64,000 nt of DNA from Bacteroidales bacterium. GTDB taxonomy: Bacteria > Bacteroidota > Bacteroidia > Bacteroidales > M50B96. The stretch is from assembly GCA_021740905.1 (NCBI GenBank), contig JAIOYV010000013.1:1-64000 (forward strand). Reading direction: 5' to 3'. Position numbers and translations under genes: made by a program. Below the pieces are notes generated by a model. It was not told the DNA's origin and made no database searches. It saw nothing but the letters and a program-made list of their open reading frames with translations. Shown piece after piece: positions 27,918 to 36,425 of the stretch (position 1 is its first letter; the number at the start of each line of letters is the position of its first letter).

Positions 27918-28775
27918 ATGAAAGATGCTAAAAAAACTATTATCGTGCCTTGCGACTTTACCGAAGTGTGCCAATATGCCACCGATTATGCTGTAAGGAT
28001 CTCCCGCTTATTGGGGACAGACTTCACTTTGGTGCATATTGTTGACGAAGGTGGATTTTTTGCGAATGAAGAAAAAAGGAAAAAAGCGGTTGAAGCAGCC
28101 ACCAAAAAACTGGAGAAAATTGCCGACAGAACTTATGAGGAACACAAAGAAAGGCCCAAAATAATTGCCAGGATCGGGAATATTTATTCAACCATAAACG
28201 AAATTGCCGACGAACTTGAAGCCCGAATGGTATTGATGGGCATACATGAATTTAAGGGGATGCAAAAAATTACAGGAAGCCATGCACTAAAAGTAATGGC
28301 CGGATCGAAAATCCCCTATATTGCTATTCCTGGGGCTTATGTGTACAGGGCCGACAACGATATTGTATTCCCTGTCGACCATAAGGTTGAGAATAAAGAG
28401 AAACTGGTATGGGCTAACTATATGGCCAAGACCTTCGACTCGAAGATTCACATAATTACGGCCAACCATAGCGATGAACTTCTGAAGAAAAAAATCAATG
28501 CAAACCTCATTTTTGCCAAAAAATATTTGGACGAAAAAGGCATCAAATATGAGATTACCACTGCGGAAAAAGGAGTGAACTTTGCCGAGGCTGTAGTTAA
28601 ATTTGCCACAGACATGAACACGAACCTTATCCTGATTATGATAACCAAAGAGATTGGCTTTCAAGACTTCCTGCTTGGTGCCGACGAGCAAAAGATAATT
28701 TTCAACGATGGCAAGATTTCAGTTATGTGTGTGAACCCACGGACAGATTTACGTAAGTCGGGAGGCTTTAATTAG
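27918..28775 (+). CDS. Tandem-domain universal stress protein
   Basis: 285 residues from ATG 27918 (a TTG six bases earlier is in frame). It consists of two Usp folds, about 5-145 (KKTIIVPCDFTEVCQYATDYAVRI start, MGIHEFKGM and TGSHALKVMAGSKIP loop) and about 150-283 (DNDIVFPVDHKVENKEKLVWA, LILIMITKEIGFQDFLLGADEQ). Usp proteins bind nucleotides or dimerise during stress. Some mycobacterial ones bind cAMP. The gene is divergent from the cyclase-HD gene with only 76 bases between their starts, so a shared control region is likely. Whether this protein responds to the cyclase product is a hypothesis. Confidence 0.85.
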   Translation: MKDAKKTIIVPCDFTEVCQYATDYAVRISRLLGTDFTLVHIVDEGGFFANEEKRKKAVEAATKKLEKIADRTYEEHKERPKIIARIGNIYSTINEIADELEARMVLMGIHEFKGMQKITGSHALKVMAGSKIPYIAIPGAYVYRADNDIVFPVDHKVENKEKLVWANYMAKTFDSKIHIITANHSDELLKKKINANLIFAKKYLDEKGIKYEITTAEKGVNFAEAVVKFATDMNTNLILIMITKEIGFQDFLLGADEQKIIFNDGKISVMCVNPRTDLRKSGGFN

Positions 28776-29036
28776 TCGGCAGTCGGGATTCTTCAGTTGA
28801 CAATCTTCAGTCAGCAGTCAACAGTTGGCATAGGTTCGAGGGGATTGTATAATGAATGGGATTTGATTGAATGTGGCAGGAGTCAAAATAAAAATAAATA
28901 CTGAACATTGAATATTGAATATTGAATGAGAGGTGAGATGACGATGGCAGTCTAATGCCTACTGCCTGGTGCCTACTTAGAACTGCCAACTGAAGTTTGC
29001 AATCATGCTCAAACTATACCCAGATATAATTATTCC

Positions 29037-29642
29037 ATGAAAAAGCTCATATTCGCTACCAACAACCCCCATAAATTAAAAGAAATCCAACATGCCCTCA
29101 AAGGTATTTTTGAAGTTATCAGTCTGGCTGATTTGGATTTCGAGGAAGAAATACCCGAAACCCACGAGACCATAGAAGAAAATGCCTCGGAAAAATCATA
29201 TTTCATCTACAAGCGCTTTGGCATAAATTGCTTTGCCGACGATACCGGACTCGAAATTGAAGCCTTGAACGGAGAGCCTGGCGTGTACTCGGCCCGCTAT
29301 GCCGGTGATAATCCAACCTTCGCGGACAATATGAACAAGGTGATGAAATTGCTTGATGGCAAGGAAAACCGAAATGCTTGTTTCCGGACAGTGATTTCCC
29401 TCATTATCGATGGGAAAGAAACACAGTTTGAGGGCCGGGTAGATGGAAAAATTCTGACCAAAAAACACGGGCTGGATGGTTTTGGCTACGACCCCATTTT
29501 TCAACCCACAGGCTACACCGAAAGCTTTGCCGAAATGGATTTAGATCTGAAAAACGAAATCAGCCACCGGGGCAAGGCAGTGAAAAAATTGGTGAAATTC
29601 CTTTTGGAAATTGATGGACAACAAAATCCTTCCAAAAAATAA
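29037..29642 (+). CDS. rdgB: Non-canonical purine NTP pyrophosphatase (RdgB/HAM1)
   Basis: 201 residues. It cleaves ITP, dITP and XTP to the monophosphate so they are not incorporated into nucleic acid. Signatures in order: ATNNPHKLKEI (7-17), FADDTGLEIEALNGEPGVYSARYAG (from residue 66; DDTG 68-71 in the active site), and the C-terminal GLDGFGYDPIF, SFAEM and NEISHRGKA motifs. Length and order are normal. The gap before it (28776-29036) holds CAGTCGGCAGT- and TTGAATATTGAATA-type short repeats and no gene. Confidence 0.96.
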   Translation: MKKLIFATNNPHKLKEIQHALKGIFEVISLADLDFEEEIPETHETIEENASEKSYFIYKRFGINCFADDTGLEIEALNGEPGVYSARYAGDNPTFADNMNKVMKLLDGKENRNACFRTVISLIIDGKETQFEGRVDGKILTKKHGLDGFGYDPIFQPTGYTESFAEMDLDLKNEISHRGKAVKKLVKFLLEIDGQQNPSKK

Positions 29643-29828
29643 AGGAGAATAAAACTGCAAACGATACTGAATTGGAGTAATGGAATGTTGGAATATTGGA
29701 ACCCAAGTGGCAAAACACACCCCAATATTAATCAAGCAAAGCTTTACCTTCGCAACACCACATCACTACTAAATTATGCTCCCTAGTTAATGTTGCCCCC
29801 CCGTCCATAATTATTTGGGTGATAATTG

Positions 29829-29836
29829 TAGATTTG
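29829..29836 (+). promoter_or_regulatory. Candidate -7 box for the PBP1A gene
   Basis: TAGATTTG matches TAnnTTTG, 33 bases before the ATG at 29869. A TTTG at 29814-29817 is closer than the usual -33 spacing. Confidence 0.4.
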
Positions 29837-29868
29837 TAACTATTTTTGCTAAAAATTTGAAATTGAGC

Positions 29869-32295
29869 ATGAGCGACAATCAGGAGATACATAATTTGGA
29901 AGAAAACCTTGCCCCTGGTGAAGGGCTTAACGCTAGAGAACAACAGGCCGAAAGAGCGATACCCCATAAAAAAAGAAGAAAATACCTTCTCTGGTTTTGG
30001 CTTGCCTTCCTTTTTCCAATTGTGTCAGCGATTTTAATATTTACTCTAATTGCGTTTGGGAAGTTAGGATTTATGCCCTCGTTCGAGGAATTGGAAAATC
30101 CGACAACCAATCTGGCCACAGAACTAATTTCTTCTGATGGTGAAATTTTGGGGACTTATTTTAATACGAACCGGTCGAAGGTGGAATATGCCGATTTAGC
30201 CCCTTCCTTAATAAATGCACTGATTGCTACAGAAGATATTCGTTTTCGCGACCATTCAGGCATTGATGCAAGGGCAATTGGCAGGGCCGTATCAGGTGTT
30301 GCATCGGGAGGTACAAAAGGTGGAGGATCGACGATTACCCAGCAATTGGCAAAAATGCTGTTCCCCCGCGACGATCTGAATTTCATTGAATTGATAATAC
30401 GAAAACTACGAGAATGGGTAATAGCTGTAAAGCTCGAAAGAAGCTACACGAAAGATGAAATTATTACCCTATACCTCAACAAGTTCGATTTTAACAACCT
30501 GGCCGTGGGCATTAAAACTGCCTCACGAGTATATTTCAAATCGACCCCCGACTCTCTGAAAATACAGGAAGCCGCCATGCTTGTTGGAATGGCAAAAAAC
30601 CCCTCGCTTTTCAACCCGCTAAGGCGACCCGATACCACATTGCATCGTCGAAATGTGGTCTTAGCGCAAATGCTAAAATATGGCTATCTCGAACAAGCCG
30701 AATACGATTCTGTGAAGTTATTGCCACTTGGGATAAACTACCAGCAGGTCGATCATAAATTAGGCCAGGCCACTTATTTCAGAGAGTATTTACGCGTCAC
30801 ATTGAACCATTCAAAGCCCGACAGGAACAATTACTGGTCGTACAACATGTTTAAAGAAGACTCAGCCGAATGGGAAACAAACCCTCTTTTTGGGTGGTGC
30901 AACAAAAACATGAAAGCCGATAGTACCTATTACGATCTTTATAAAGATGGTCTGAAAGTTTTTACAACCATAGACTCGCGGATGCAGCAATACGCCGAAG
31001 AAGCAGTGGCCGGACATTTAGGTTTGGAATTACAAGATGCCATTTATAAAGAACTCCGGCAGCATAGATATCCTCCCTTTTCCAACGATCTCGAAAAGGA
31101 AGATGCAGATAGGATCATGGAACAATTAAAAAATCGGTGCGAACGCTATCGTGTCCATAAAAAGAATGGCCTTCCGAAAGACACTATCGACAAGCGTTTC
31201 AATACACCGTTTCCCATGAAGGTATTTTCGTGGCAAGGCGATATAGATACGGTGATGACACCGATGGATTCCATTAATTACTACCTCCATTTTCTGCAGG
31301 CAGGTTTTATGTCGATGGACCCGCATACAGGGTTTGTAAAAGCGTATGTAGGTGGGATCAATTACCGGCATTTCAAATACGACCACGTGAAGGTAGGGAA
31401 ACGGCAGGTTGGCTCCACCATAAAACCATTCCTGTATACCATTGCCATGCAGGAAGGATATTCCCCCTGCGATAAGGTTCTTTGTATACCAACTTCATTC
31501 ACCTTGGCCGATGGTACCACATGGACCCCTGAAAATGCCGGACAAGACGAATATGAGGGCAAACAAGTCACCCTTAAATGGGGGCTGGCCAATTCCAATA
31601 ATTATATTTCGGCCTGGTTGATGAAACAATTCAACCCCGATATTTTTGTCAAAATCATGAAAAAAGCCGGGGTGAAAAGTTATATCGATCCAGTGTACTC
31701 AATGATCCTCGGCACTTCTGATATTAGCCTTTACGAGATGGTTGGGGCATACAGCACGTTTGCCAACAAAGGCATTTACACCGAACCCATTTTTGTCACC
31801 AAAATTGAAGACAAACACGGCAATGTGATATCTACTTTCAAACCCAGGATCGAAAATGTGATAAGTGAAGAAACCGCTTACTTAATGTTGAACTTATTGA
31901 TGGGCGTAGTGCGCGAAGGGAGCGGTGTACGGTTAAGGTACAAGTATCAAATGTTCAACGAAATTGGGGGGAAAACCGGAACAACCGACAACCATTCCGA
32001 TGGTTGGTTTATGGGTGTTACACCCGACCTGGTTTCGGGTGGCTGGGTTGGCGGCGAAGTACGGAGCATCCATTTTGAAGGATTAAAACTGGGCCAGGGA
32101 GCTAATATGGCACTGCCTATCTGGGCACTTTACATGGAAAAAGTATATGCCGATTCGCTCAACTTAGGCATATCAAAAGAAGATTTCGAAAAGCCTTCGC
32201 GACCCTACAATTTCAACCTTGATTGCGACAAAGCTGGCAACAACTCGAAAAACAATTATGATTTGAACAACTATAACAATCATTTTTTCAACTAG
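29869..32295 (+). CDS. Class A penicillin-binding protein (PBP1A-like)
   Basis: 808 residues from ATG 29869 (MSDNQEIHN); an upstream in-frame start at 29815 is unlikely. After a cytoplasmic charged segment there is one span (about 40-64). The GT51 glycosyltransferase domain contains ATEDIRFRDHSGIDARA (catalytic Glu122), GGSTITQQLAK (152-162) and LNKFDFNN. The transpeptidase domain has the active-site STIKPF (Ser516, Lys519), the SNN motif in LANSNNYIS and KTGTTD (702-704 KTG). It polymerises glycan strands and cross-links peptides in peptidoglycan at the inner membrane. It ends in an Asn-rich tail (NNSKNNYDLNNYNNHF). Confidence 0.95.
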   Translation: MSDNQEIHNLEENLAPGEGLNAREQQAERAIPHKKRRKYLLWFWLAFLFPIVSAILIFTLIAFGKLGFMPSFEELENPTTNLATELISSDGEILGTYFNTNRSKVEYADLAPSLINALIATEDIRFRDHSGIDARAIGRAVSGVASGGTKGGGSTITQQLAKMLFPRDDLNFIELIIRKLREWVIAVKLERSYTKDEIITLYLNKFDFNNLAVGIKTASRVYFKSTPDSLKIQEAAMLVGMAKNPSLFNPLRRPDTTLHRRNVVLAQMLKYGYLEQAEYDSVKLLPLGINYQQVDHKLGQATYFREYLRVTLNHSKPDRNNYWSYNMFKEDSAEWETNPLFGWCNKNMKADSTYYDLYKDGLKVFTTIDSRMQQYAEEAVAGHLGLELQDAIYKELRQHRYPPFSNDLEKEDADRIMEQLKNRCERYRVHKKNGLPKDTIDKRFNTPFPMKVFSWQGDIDTVMTPMDSINYYLHFLQAGFMSMDPHTGFVKAYVGGINYRHFKYDHVKVGKRQVGSTIKPFLYTIAMQEGYSPCDKVLCIPTSFTLADGTTWTPENAGQDEYEGKQVTLKWGLANSNNYISAWLMKQFNPDIFVKIMKKAGVKSYIDPVYSMILGTSDISLYEMVGAYSTFANKGIYTEPIFVTKIEDKHGNVISTFKPRIENVISEETAYLMLNLLMGVVREGSGVRLRYKYQMFNEIGGKTGTTDNHSDGWFMGVTPDLVSGGWVGGEVRSIHFEGLKLGQGANMALPIWALYMEKVYADSLNLGISKEDFEKPSRPYNFNLDCDKAGNNSKNNYDLNNYNNHFFN

Positions 32296-32445
32296 GGGAT
32301 TGAAATAGCGAAGTTTGGGTGTACGACAAATTCCACCAGTAAAATTGTTCTTATTAATTTGTGAATCTCCCTACTACACTTTAATTCATGTTTTGAAACA
32401 AACTTTTTAATAATTAACGGCTCTGTATCGGGCAAATTAACGCGT

Positions 32446-33483
32446 ATGTCGAACATTGTTTCCTGTGCCGAATTTCTTACACTTCAACAAAAAAACATAG
32501 CTATTGTTGATGTCCGGACCCCTGCCGAATATAAGCTTGGTCATATTCCTCAGGCATTCAACGTCCCTCTTTTTTCTGATGAAGAAAGAGTTGTGGTTGG
32601 CACAAAGTACAAACAGGAGAATAAAGAAGCGGCCATTCTTCAAGGATTGGATTATGTAGGGCCAAAAATGTCGGGGTTCATAAAATCCCTTCAAAGGATT
32701 ACCCAAAAAAAGGAAGTTTTGCTGCATTGCTGGCGTGGTGGCCATCGTAGCCGGAGCATGGCCTGGTTGTTCGAGTTAGTTGGATATACAGTTTATATTC
32801 TTGATGGGGGCTACAAGGCATATCGAAATTTTATGCTTGAATCGTTCTCGCAAAGGGCTAATCTAATAATTTTAGGCGGGATGACAGGCAGTGGTAAGTC
32901 CGACATCCTTAATGCCATACATTCGTTTGGGCATCAAATTATCGACCTCGAATCGATCGCACATCACAAAGGCTCGGCATTTGGCGCAATTGGACAAAAG
33001 GAACAACCAACACCCCAACAGTTCGAGAATAATTTGTTTGCAATTTGGCAAGGCCTGGATTTATCGAAAGTAATTTGGCTCGAAGATGAAAGCGCTTCCA
33101 TTGGGAAAACATCCATTCCCAGTCCACTATTTCAACAAATACGTAGTAGTAAAGTCATTAAGATTGAAGTTGAAAAAGACCTTCGAGTCAAAAGGCTGGT
33201 AAGCGAATATGCCGTATTCGGAAAAGATGAATTGAAAATGGCCGTTCGGAAAATTGAAAAACGGCTTGGGAATCTGTCCACGATGAATTGTTTGGAAGCC
33301 ATCGACAACGACGATTTCGAAACGGCTGTAACGCATATTTTAAGGTACTACGACAAAGCTTATTCAAAAGGGTTGTCGAACAGAGACCAGGAAACGGTAT
33401 ACTCTCTCTCGGTCGAAGGCTCAGATACGATGGAAACAGCCCGGAAAATAATACAGTTTGCGAAAGAGAAATCATTGATCTAA
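32446..33483 (+). CDS. mnmH: tRNA 2-selenouridine synthase (MnmH/SelU)
   Basis: 345 residues. The N-terminal rhodanese domain (about 5-125) carries IVDVRTPAEY and the catalytic Cys in LLHCWRGGHRSRSM (Cys95). The C-terminal part has a P-loop, GGMTGSGKS (144-152), and the ESIAHHKGSAFG motif. The enzyme turns 2-thiouridine at the tRNA wobble position into 2-selenouridine using selenophosphate, via a geranylated intermediate. Its presence implies that a selenophosphate synthase (selD) exists elsewhere in the genome; none is in this window. No operon partner is evident: the genes on both sides are over 100 bases away. Confidence 0.95.
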   Translation: MSNIVSCAEFLTLQQKNIAIVDVRTPAEYKLGHIPQAFNVPLFSDEERVVVGTKYKQENKEAAILQGLDYVGPKMSGFIKSLQRITQKKEVLLHCWRGGHRSRSMAWLFELVGYTVYILDGGYKAYRNFMLESFSQRANLIILGGMTGSGKSDILNAIHSFGHQIIDLESIAHHKGSAFGAIGQKEQPTPQQFENNLFAIWQGLDLSKVIWLEDESASIGKTSIPSPLFQQIRSSKVIKIEVEKDLRVKRLVSEYAVFGKDELKMAVRKIEKRLGNLSTMNCLEAIDNDDFETAVTHILRYYDKAYSKGLSNRDQETVYSLSVEGSDTMETARKIIQFAKEKSLI

Positions 33484-34072
33484 ACAAACAGGTTGTCCGA
33501 TGTAATCCTCTTTATTGTAGATTGCCAGAGGAATGTGGTATTGGTTATTGAGTCCAACTACGCTATCTCGCCTGAAACGAGACCATGGATAAATATTGGG
33601 GTGGATACGACAAAATCCACTTTATTTTTAGAACGACCATCTTCGATTCACCTACATAAATAATTGTCAATGATTGATTGTGACCACTCCCTCACTGGGT
33701 GAACGACAAATTTCCATCAACAAAATCTTATTATTGAATTAAACGAATCACACAAATTATTACCAGCCTAAGGCAGGTGAAATTCGATCAATTCGATGAA
33801 GAAAATATTTTCTGATGTTTGAAATGGGAAATTTGTCGTAGCCCTCACTCCAATACGACATTACTCCAAAGTCTTTTTTCAGCAAAGCTTGATTTTGTCT
33901 TATACCCCAAAATACTAAGCCCCAATTCTGTCCGTTTAGCTGTGTGAAAAAGAAAATTGTTCCTGTCTGTGGCCTAACACAAAGGCTAATACCTTTAAAT
34001 ATAGGCAATAACTTTAGGTTTGCTATTTTTTTATTAATTTTGCATGGCTATTTTAGGAACAAAAAAGTGTAG
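33484..34072. other. 589-base intergenic region with dispersed repeats
   Basis: There is no convincing gene; an 82-codon minus-strand frame (33760-34008) has no recognisable content. It carries ACGACAAAATCCAC-type repeat copies (about 33598-33625 and 33694-33725) related to ones at 6434, 32319 and 48312. A TAATTTTG box (34035-34042) lies about 30 bases before the next start and is a plausible promoter -7 element. Confidence 0.6.
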
Positions 34073-34897
34073 ATGGAAAAAACAAAAATATTGTATATAT
34101 CGCAAGAAATTACTCCGTATCTGCCTGAGAGTGAAATGTCCATGATTGGACGTCACCTGCCACAGGGAATACAGGAGATGGGTAAAGAAATAAGGACTTT
34201 CATGCCGCGTTTTGGATGTGTGAACGAGCGGAGGAATCAATTGCATGAAGTCATACGACTATCAGGTATGAACTTGATTATTAACGATACAGACCACCCA
34301 TTGATCATCAAGGTGGCATCGATCCAGGCAGCTCGCATGCAAGTTTATTTTATCGATAATGAGGATTATTTTTACCGCAAACATGTGTTCGGCGATGATG
34401 ATGGTAATGAGTTTGCCGACAACGATGAACGTACAATTTTCTTTACTCGTGGAGTATTGGAAACTGTCAAGAAATTGCGCTGGTCGCCCGATATTGTCCA
34501 TTGTCATGGATGGTTTACCGCCCTTGTGCCCTTGTACCTAAAAAAAGCATTTAAAGAAGACCCCTTATTTCACGAATCGAAAATCGTATATTCTGTGTAC
34601 GACGATGAATTTCACCGGCCCATGAACGATTCGTTTGTCGAAAAATTGATTATCGAGGGGGTAGAAGAAGAAGATATTGCAGGCTTGAAAACCCCTAACT
34701 ACCAAAACCTAAGCGAACTGGCCATTAATTTCGCAGATGCGGTAATTTATGGGTCGGATAATATCAGTCCAAATCTTAAAAAATTCATCGAATCGACCAA
34801 CAAACCTGTTTTACCGAATATGGAACTCGATAAAATAGTAGACGAATATTCAAAATTTTACGATAAGCTCTTAGAAGGAGTCTACGAACATGTTTAA
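34073..34897 (+). CDS. Orphan GT5 N-terminal domain protein (glycogen-synthase-like)
   Basis: 274 residues resembling only the N-terminal Rossmann half of glycogen/starch synthase: ILYISQEITPYLPESEMS at the start, YFIDNEDYFYRK, and SPDIVHCHGWFTALVPLYLKK (the HxHDWHT-like motif). The usual KxGGL ADP-glucose-binding motif near the start is absent (LPESEMSMIG is there instead), and the C-terminal GT-B half is missing, although length and ending (LEGVYEHV) do not suggest a recent truncation. Similar orphan domains are widely seen in Bacteroidota next to DUF4270 genes, as here (8-base overlap). It is unlikely to be an active glycogen synthase and may be regulatory or structural. Confidence 0.85.
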   Translation: MEKTKILYISQEITPYLPESEMSMIGRHLPQGIQEMGKEIRTFMPRFGCVNERRNQLHEVIRLSGMNLIINDTDHPLIIKVASIQAARMQVYFIDNEDYFYRKHVFGDDDGNEFADNDERTIFFTRGVLETVKKLRWSPDIVHCHGWFTALVPLYLKKAFKEDPLFHESKIVYSVYDDEFHRPMNDSFVEKLIIEGVEEEDIAGLKTPNYQNLSELAINFADAVIYGSDNISPNLKKFIESTNKPVLPNMELDKIVDEYSKFYDKLLEGVYEHV

Positions 34898-36245
34898 TAA
34901 AATGCGCTACATCAACCAATTGTATTTATTATTTCTGATTTCAATTTTTGCAGTCTTGCAGTCATGCACCGATGGCGACAACATTATTGGCAAGGATATT
35001 TTACCTCCCAGCGATGAAGTGCTCCTGGATTATTCCGAAGGTTTTGCCATTGAGAGCTATACCCTTTCTATCGACTCGTTGATCTCGGACGATGGTGCTT
35101 TTAGTTCGGCCCGCCCCTACAATTTGCTAGGTTCTTATAACGACCCCGTTTTTGGGCAGTCGGATGCCGGATTTTTGACCGAGGTTCGCCTGTCGAAAAA
35201 CCAGGTAAATTTTGAAGATGATTTTGTGCCCGATTCCCTGGTATTAAGCCTTGAGTTGAAAAGCATTTATGGGGAGCCTCGGCAAAGTGGACCTCTCGAA
35301 ATATTTGTTTATCAACTTAGTGATTCCATAGAATTAGATAGCAGCTATGCTTCCAACATGGATGCGTCGCCCTACTTCGATGAAGCCAGCCCCTTAGCAC
35401 ATTTTCAATATGCCCCGTTGTACATCGATTCGGTGCTGACTATCAGGATTGACAACCAGGAGCTACTAGACATTTTTAAAGATACTTTTAACCTCTACGA
35501 CAATGAGAATTTTAAGAAAGTATTCTATGGATTCTATTTAAAAACAGGCACTATTACTAATTCGGGTTCAATTGTAGCATTCAACCTACTTTCAGAATTA
35601 AGCAAGCTTAGCCTCCACTACCATTATTATACGGGGTCGCCCATCGTGTCGCCTTCTGAACGTTTGCAATTCGATTTGCTGATAAATGAAAAATGTGCCC
35701 GCATCAATTTATTCGACCACGATTATCAAAATGCGCAATCACCTATTCAACATATAGATGATCCCCAAGCCAACGATACCTTGATATATGTACAGGCAAT
35801 GGCCGGGTTAAAATCAAAGATTTCATTCCCAAATATTGAACAATGGGCCGAATCCATTAAAGTTGGTTCTGGTAATTTGGCGATAACCCGGGCACGTTTA
35901 TATATTCCTGTCCTGGAAAACTCGACCGATAAATACACGCCACCACCGAGCCTCAACCTCTTTAATATAAACGATGATGGAGAGGAAGAAAATTTCCCTG
36001 ACCTTATCAGTAATGGCACCTTGTACAGCGAATATTTCAATGGTTTATACAATGAGGATATCAGTGCGTACGAGTTCAATATTGCTCAATATATCCAAAA
36101 AGTTATCAGCGGTGAAATTCCAAATAATGGATTTTATATTGCTCCCTATCTCTCTACAAATATTAGCTCAGCCAACCGGGTCATCCTTAAAAGTGGTAGT
36201 GCAGTAGATGGAATAAAACTTTACATTTCATATATTGGCCTTTAA
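34890..36245 (+). CDS. DUF4270 family lipoprotein
   Basis: 451 residues. The start overlaps the end of the GT5 gene by 8 bases, giving translational coupling; a second Met at residue 5 is also possible. A lipoprotein signal ends in FAVLQSC (Cys26), so it is lipid-anchored. The body has the DUF4270 pattern: GSYNDPVFGQSDAGFLTEVRL, FVPDSLVLSLEL, ARINLFDHDY and a C-terminal NRVILKSGSAVDGIKLYISY. The role is unknown in general; the repeated DxLVLSL/beta-strand pattern suggests a beta-rich surface or periplasmic protein. glmS follows after 180 bases, the same neighbourhood as in other Bacteroidota. Confidence 0.88.
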   Translation: MFNKMRYINQLYLLFLISIFAVLQSCTDGDNIIGKDILPPSDEVLLDYSEGFAIESYTLSIDSLISDDGAFSSARPYNLLGSYNDPVFGQSDAGFLTEVRLSKNQVNFEDDFVPDSLVLSLELKSIYGEPRQSGPLEIFVYQLSDSIELDSSYASNMDASPYFDEASPLAHFQYAPLYIDSVLTIRIDNQELLDIFKDTFNLYDNENFKKVFYGFYLKTGTITNSGSIVAFNLLSELSKLSLHYHYYTGSPIVSPSERLQFDLLINEKCARINLFDHDYQNAQSPIQHIDDPQANDTLIYVQAMAGLKSKISFPNIEQWAESIKVGSGNLAITRARLYIPVLENSTDKYTPPPSLNLFNINDDGEEENFPDLISNGTLYSEYFNGLYNEDISAYEFNIAQYIQKVISGEIPNNGFYIAPYLSTNISSANRVILKSGSAVDGIKLYISYIGL

Positions 36246-36308
36246 CCTTGCTTTTCACGTTCTGAAGATTTTGCCAACCCTGGTCATAATGATCAGAAAT
36301 ATGTAGGT

Positions 36309-36343
36309 TTTGCTTAATACCCCGATTTAATTATTTATTTTTG
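36309..36343 (+). promoter_or_regulatory. Promoter of glmS
   Basis: TTTG (36309-36312) and TATTTTTG (36336-36343) fit the Bacteroidota -33/-7 consensus TTTG/TAnnTTTG with 23 bases between the boxes. The transcript would have a leader of roughly 70-80 bases before ATG 36426. No glmS ribozyme sequence was recognised. Confidence 0.6.
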
Positions 36344-36425
36344 CCGACGTAAATGTGAGTAGGAAGGAGTATTGCTACAAATATATATTTTTAAAGTACC
36401 GTATTGATTATATAATTATATTATT

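Noticed and set aside
33760-34008. An 82-codon minus-strand frame in the long gap before the GT5 gene
   Set aside because: No start context, no motif, and it overlaps dispersed repeats. Not supported as a gene.
34073-34897. Active glycogen synthase
   Set aside because: It has no KxGGL site and no C-terminal half. It is reported as an orphan domain.
36344-36425. glmS ribozyme leader
   Set aside because: The leader is short and AT-rich, with no recognisable ribozyme core. The ribozyme is known mainly from Firmicutes.
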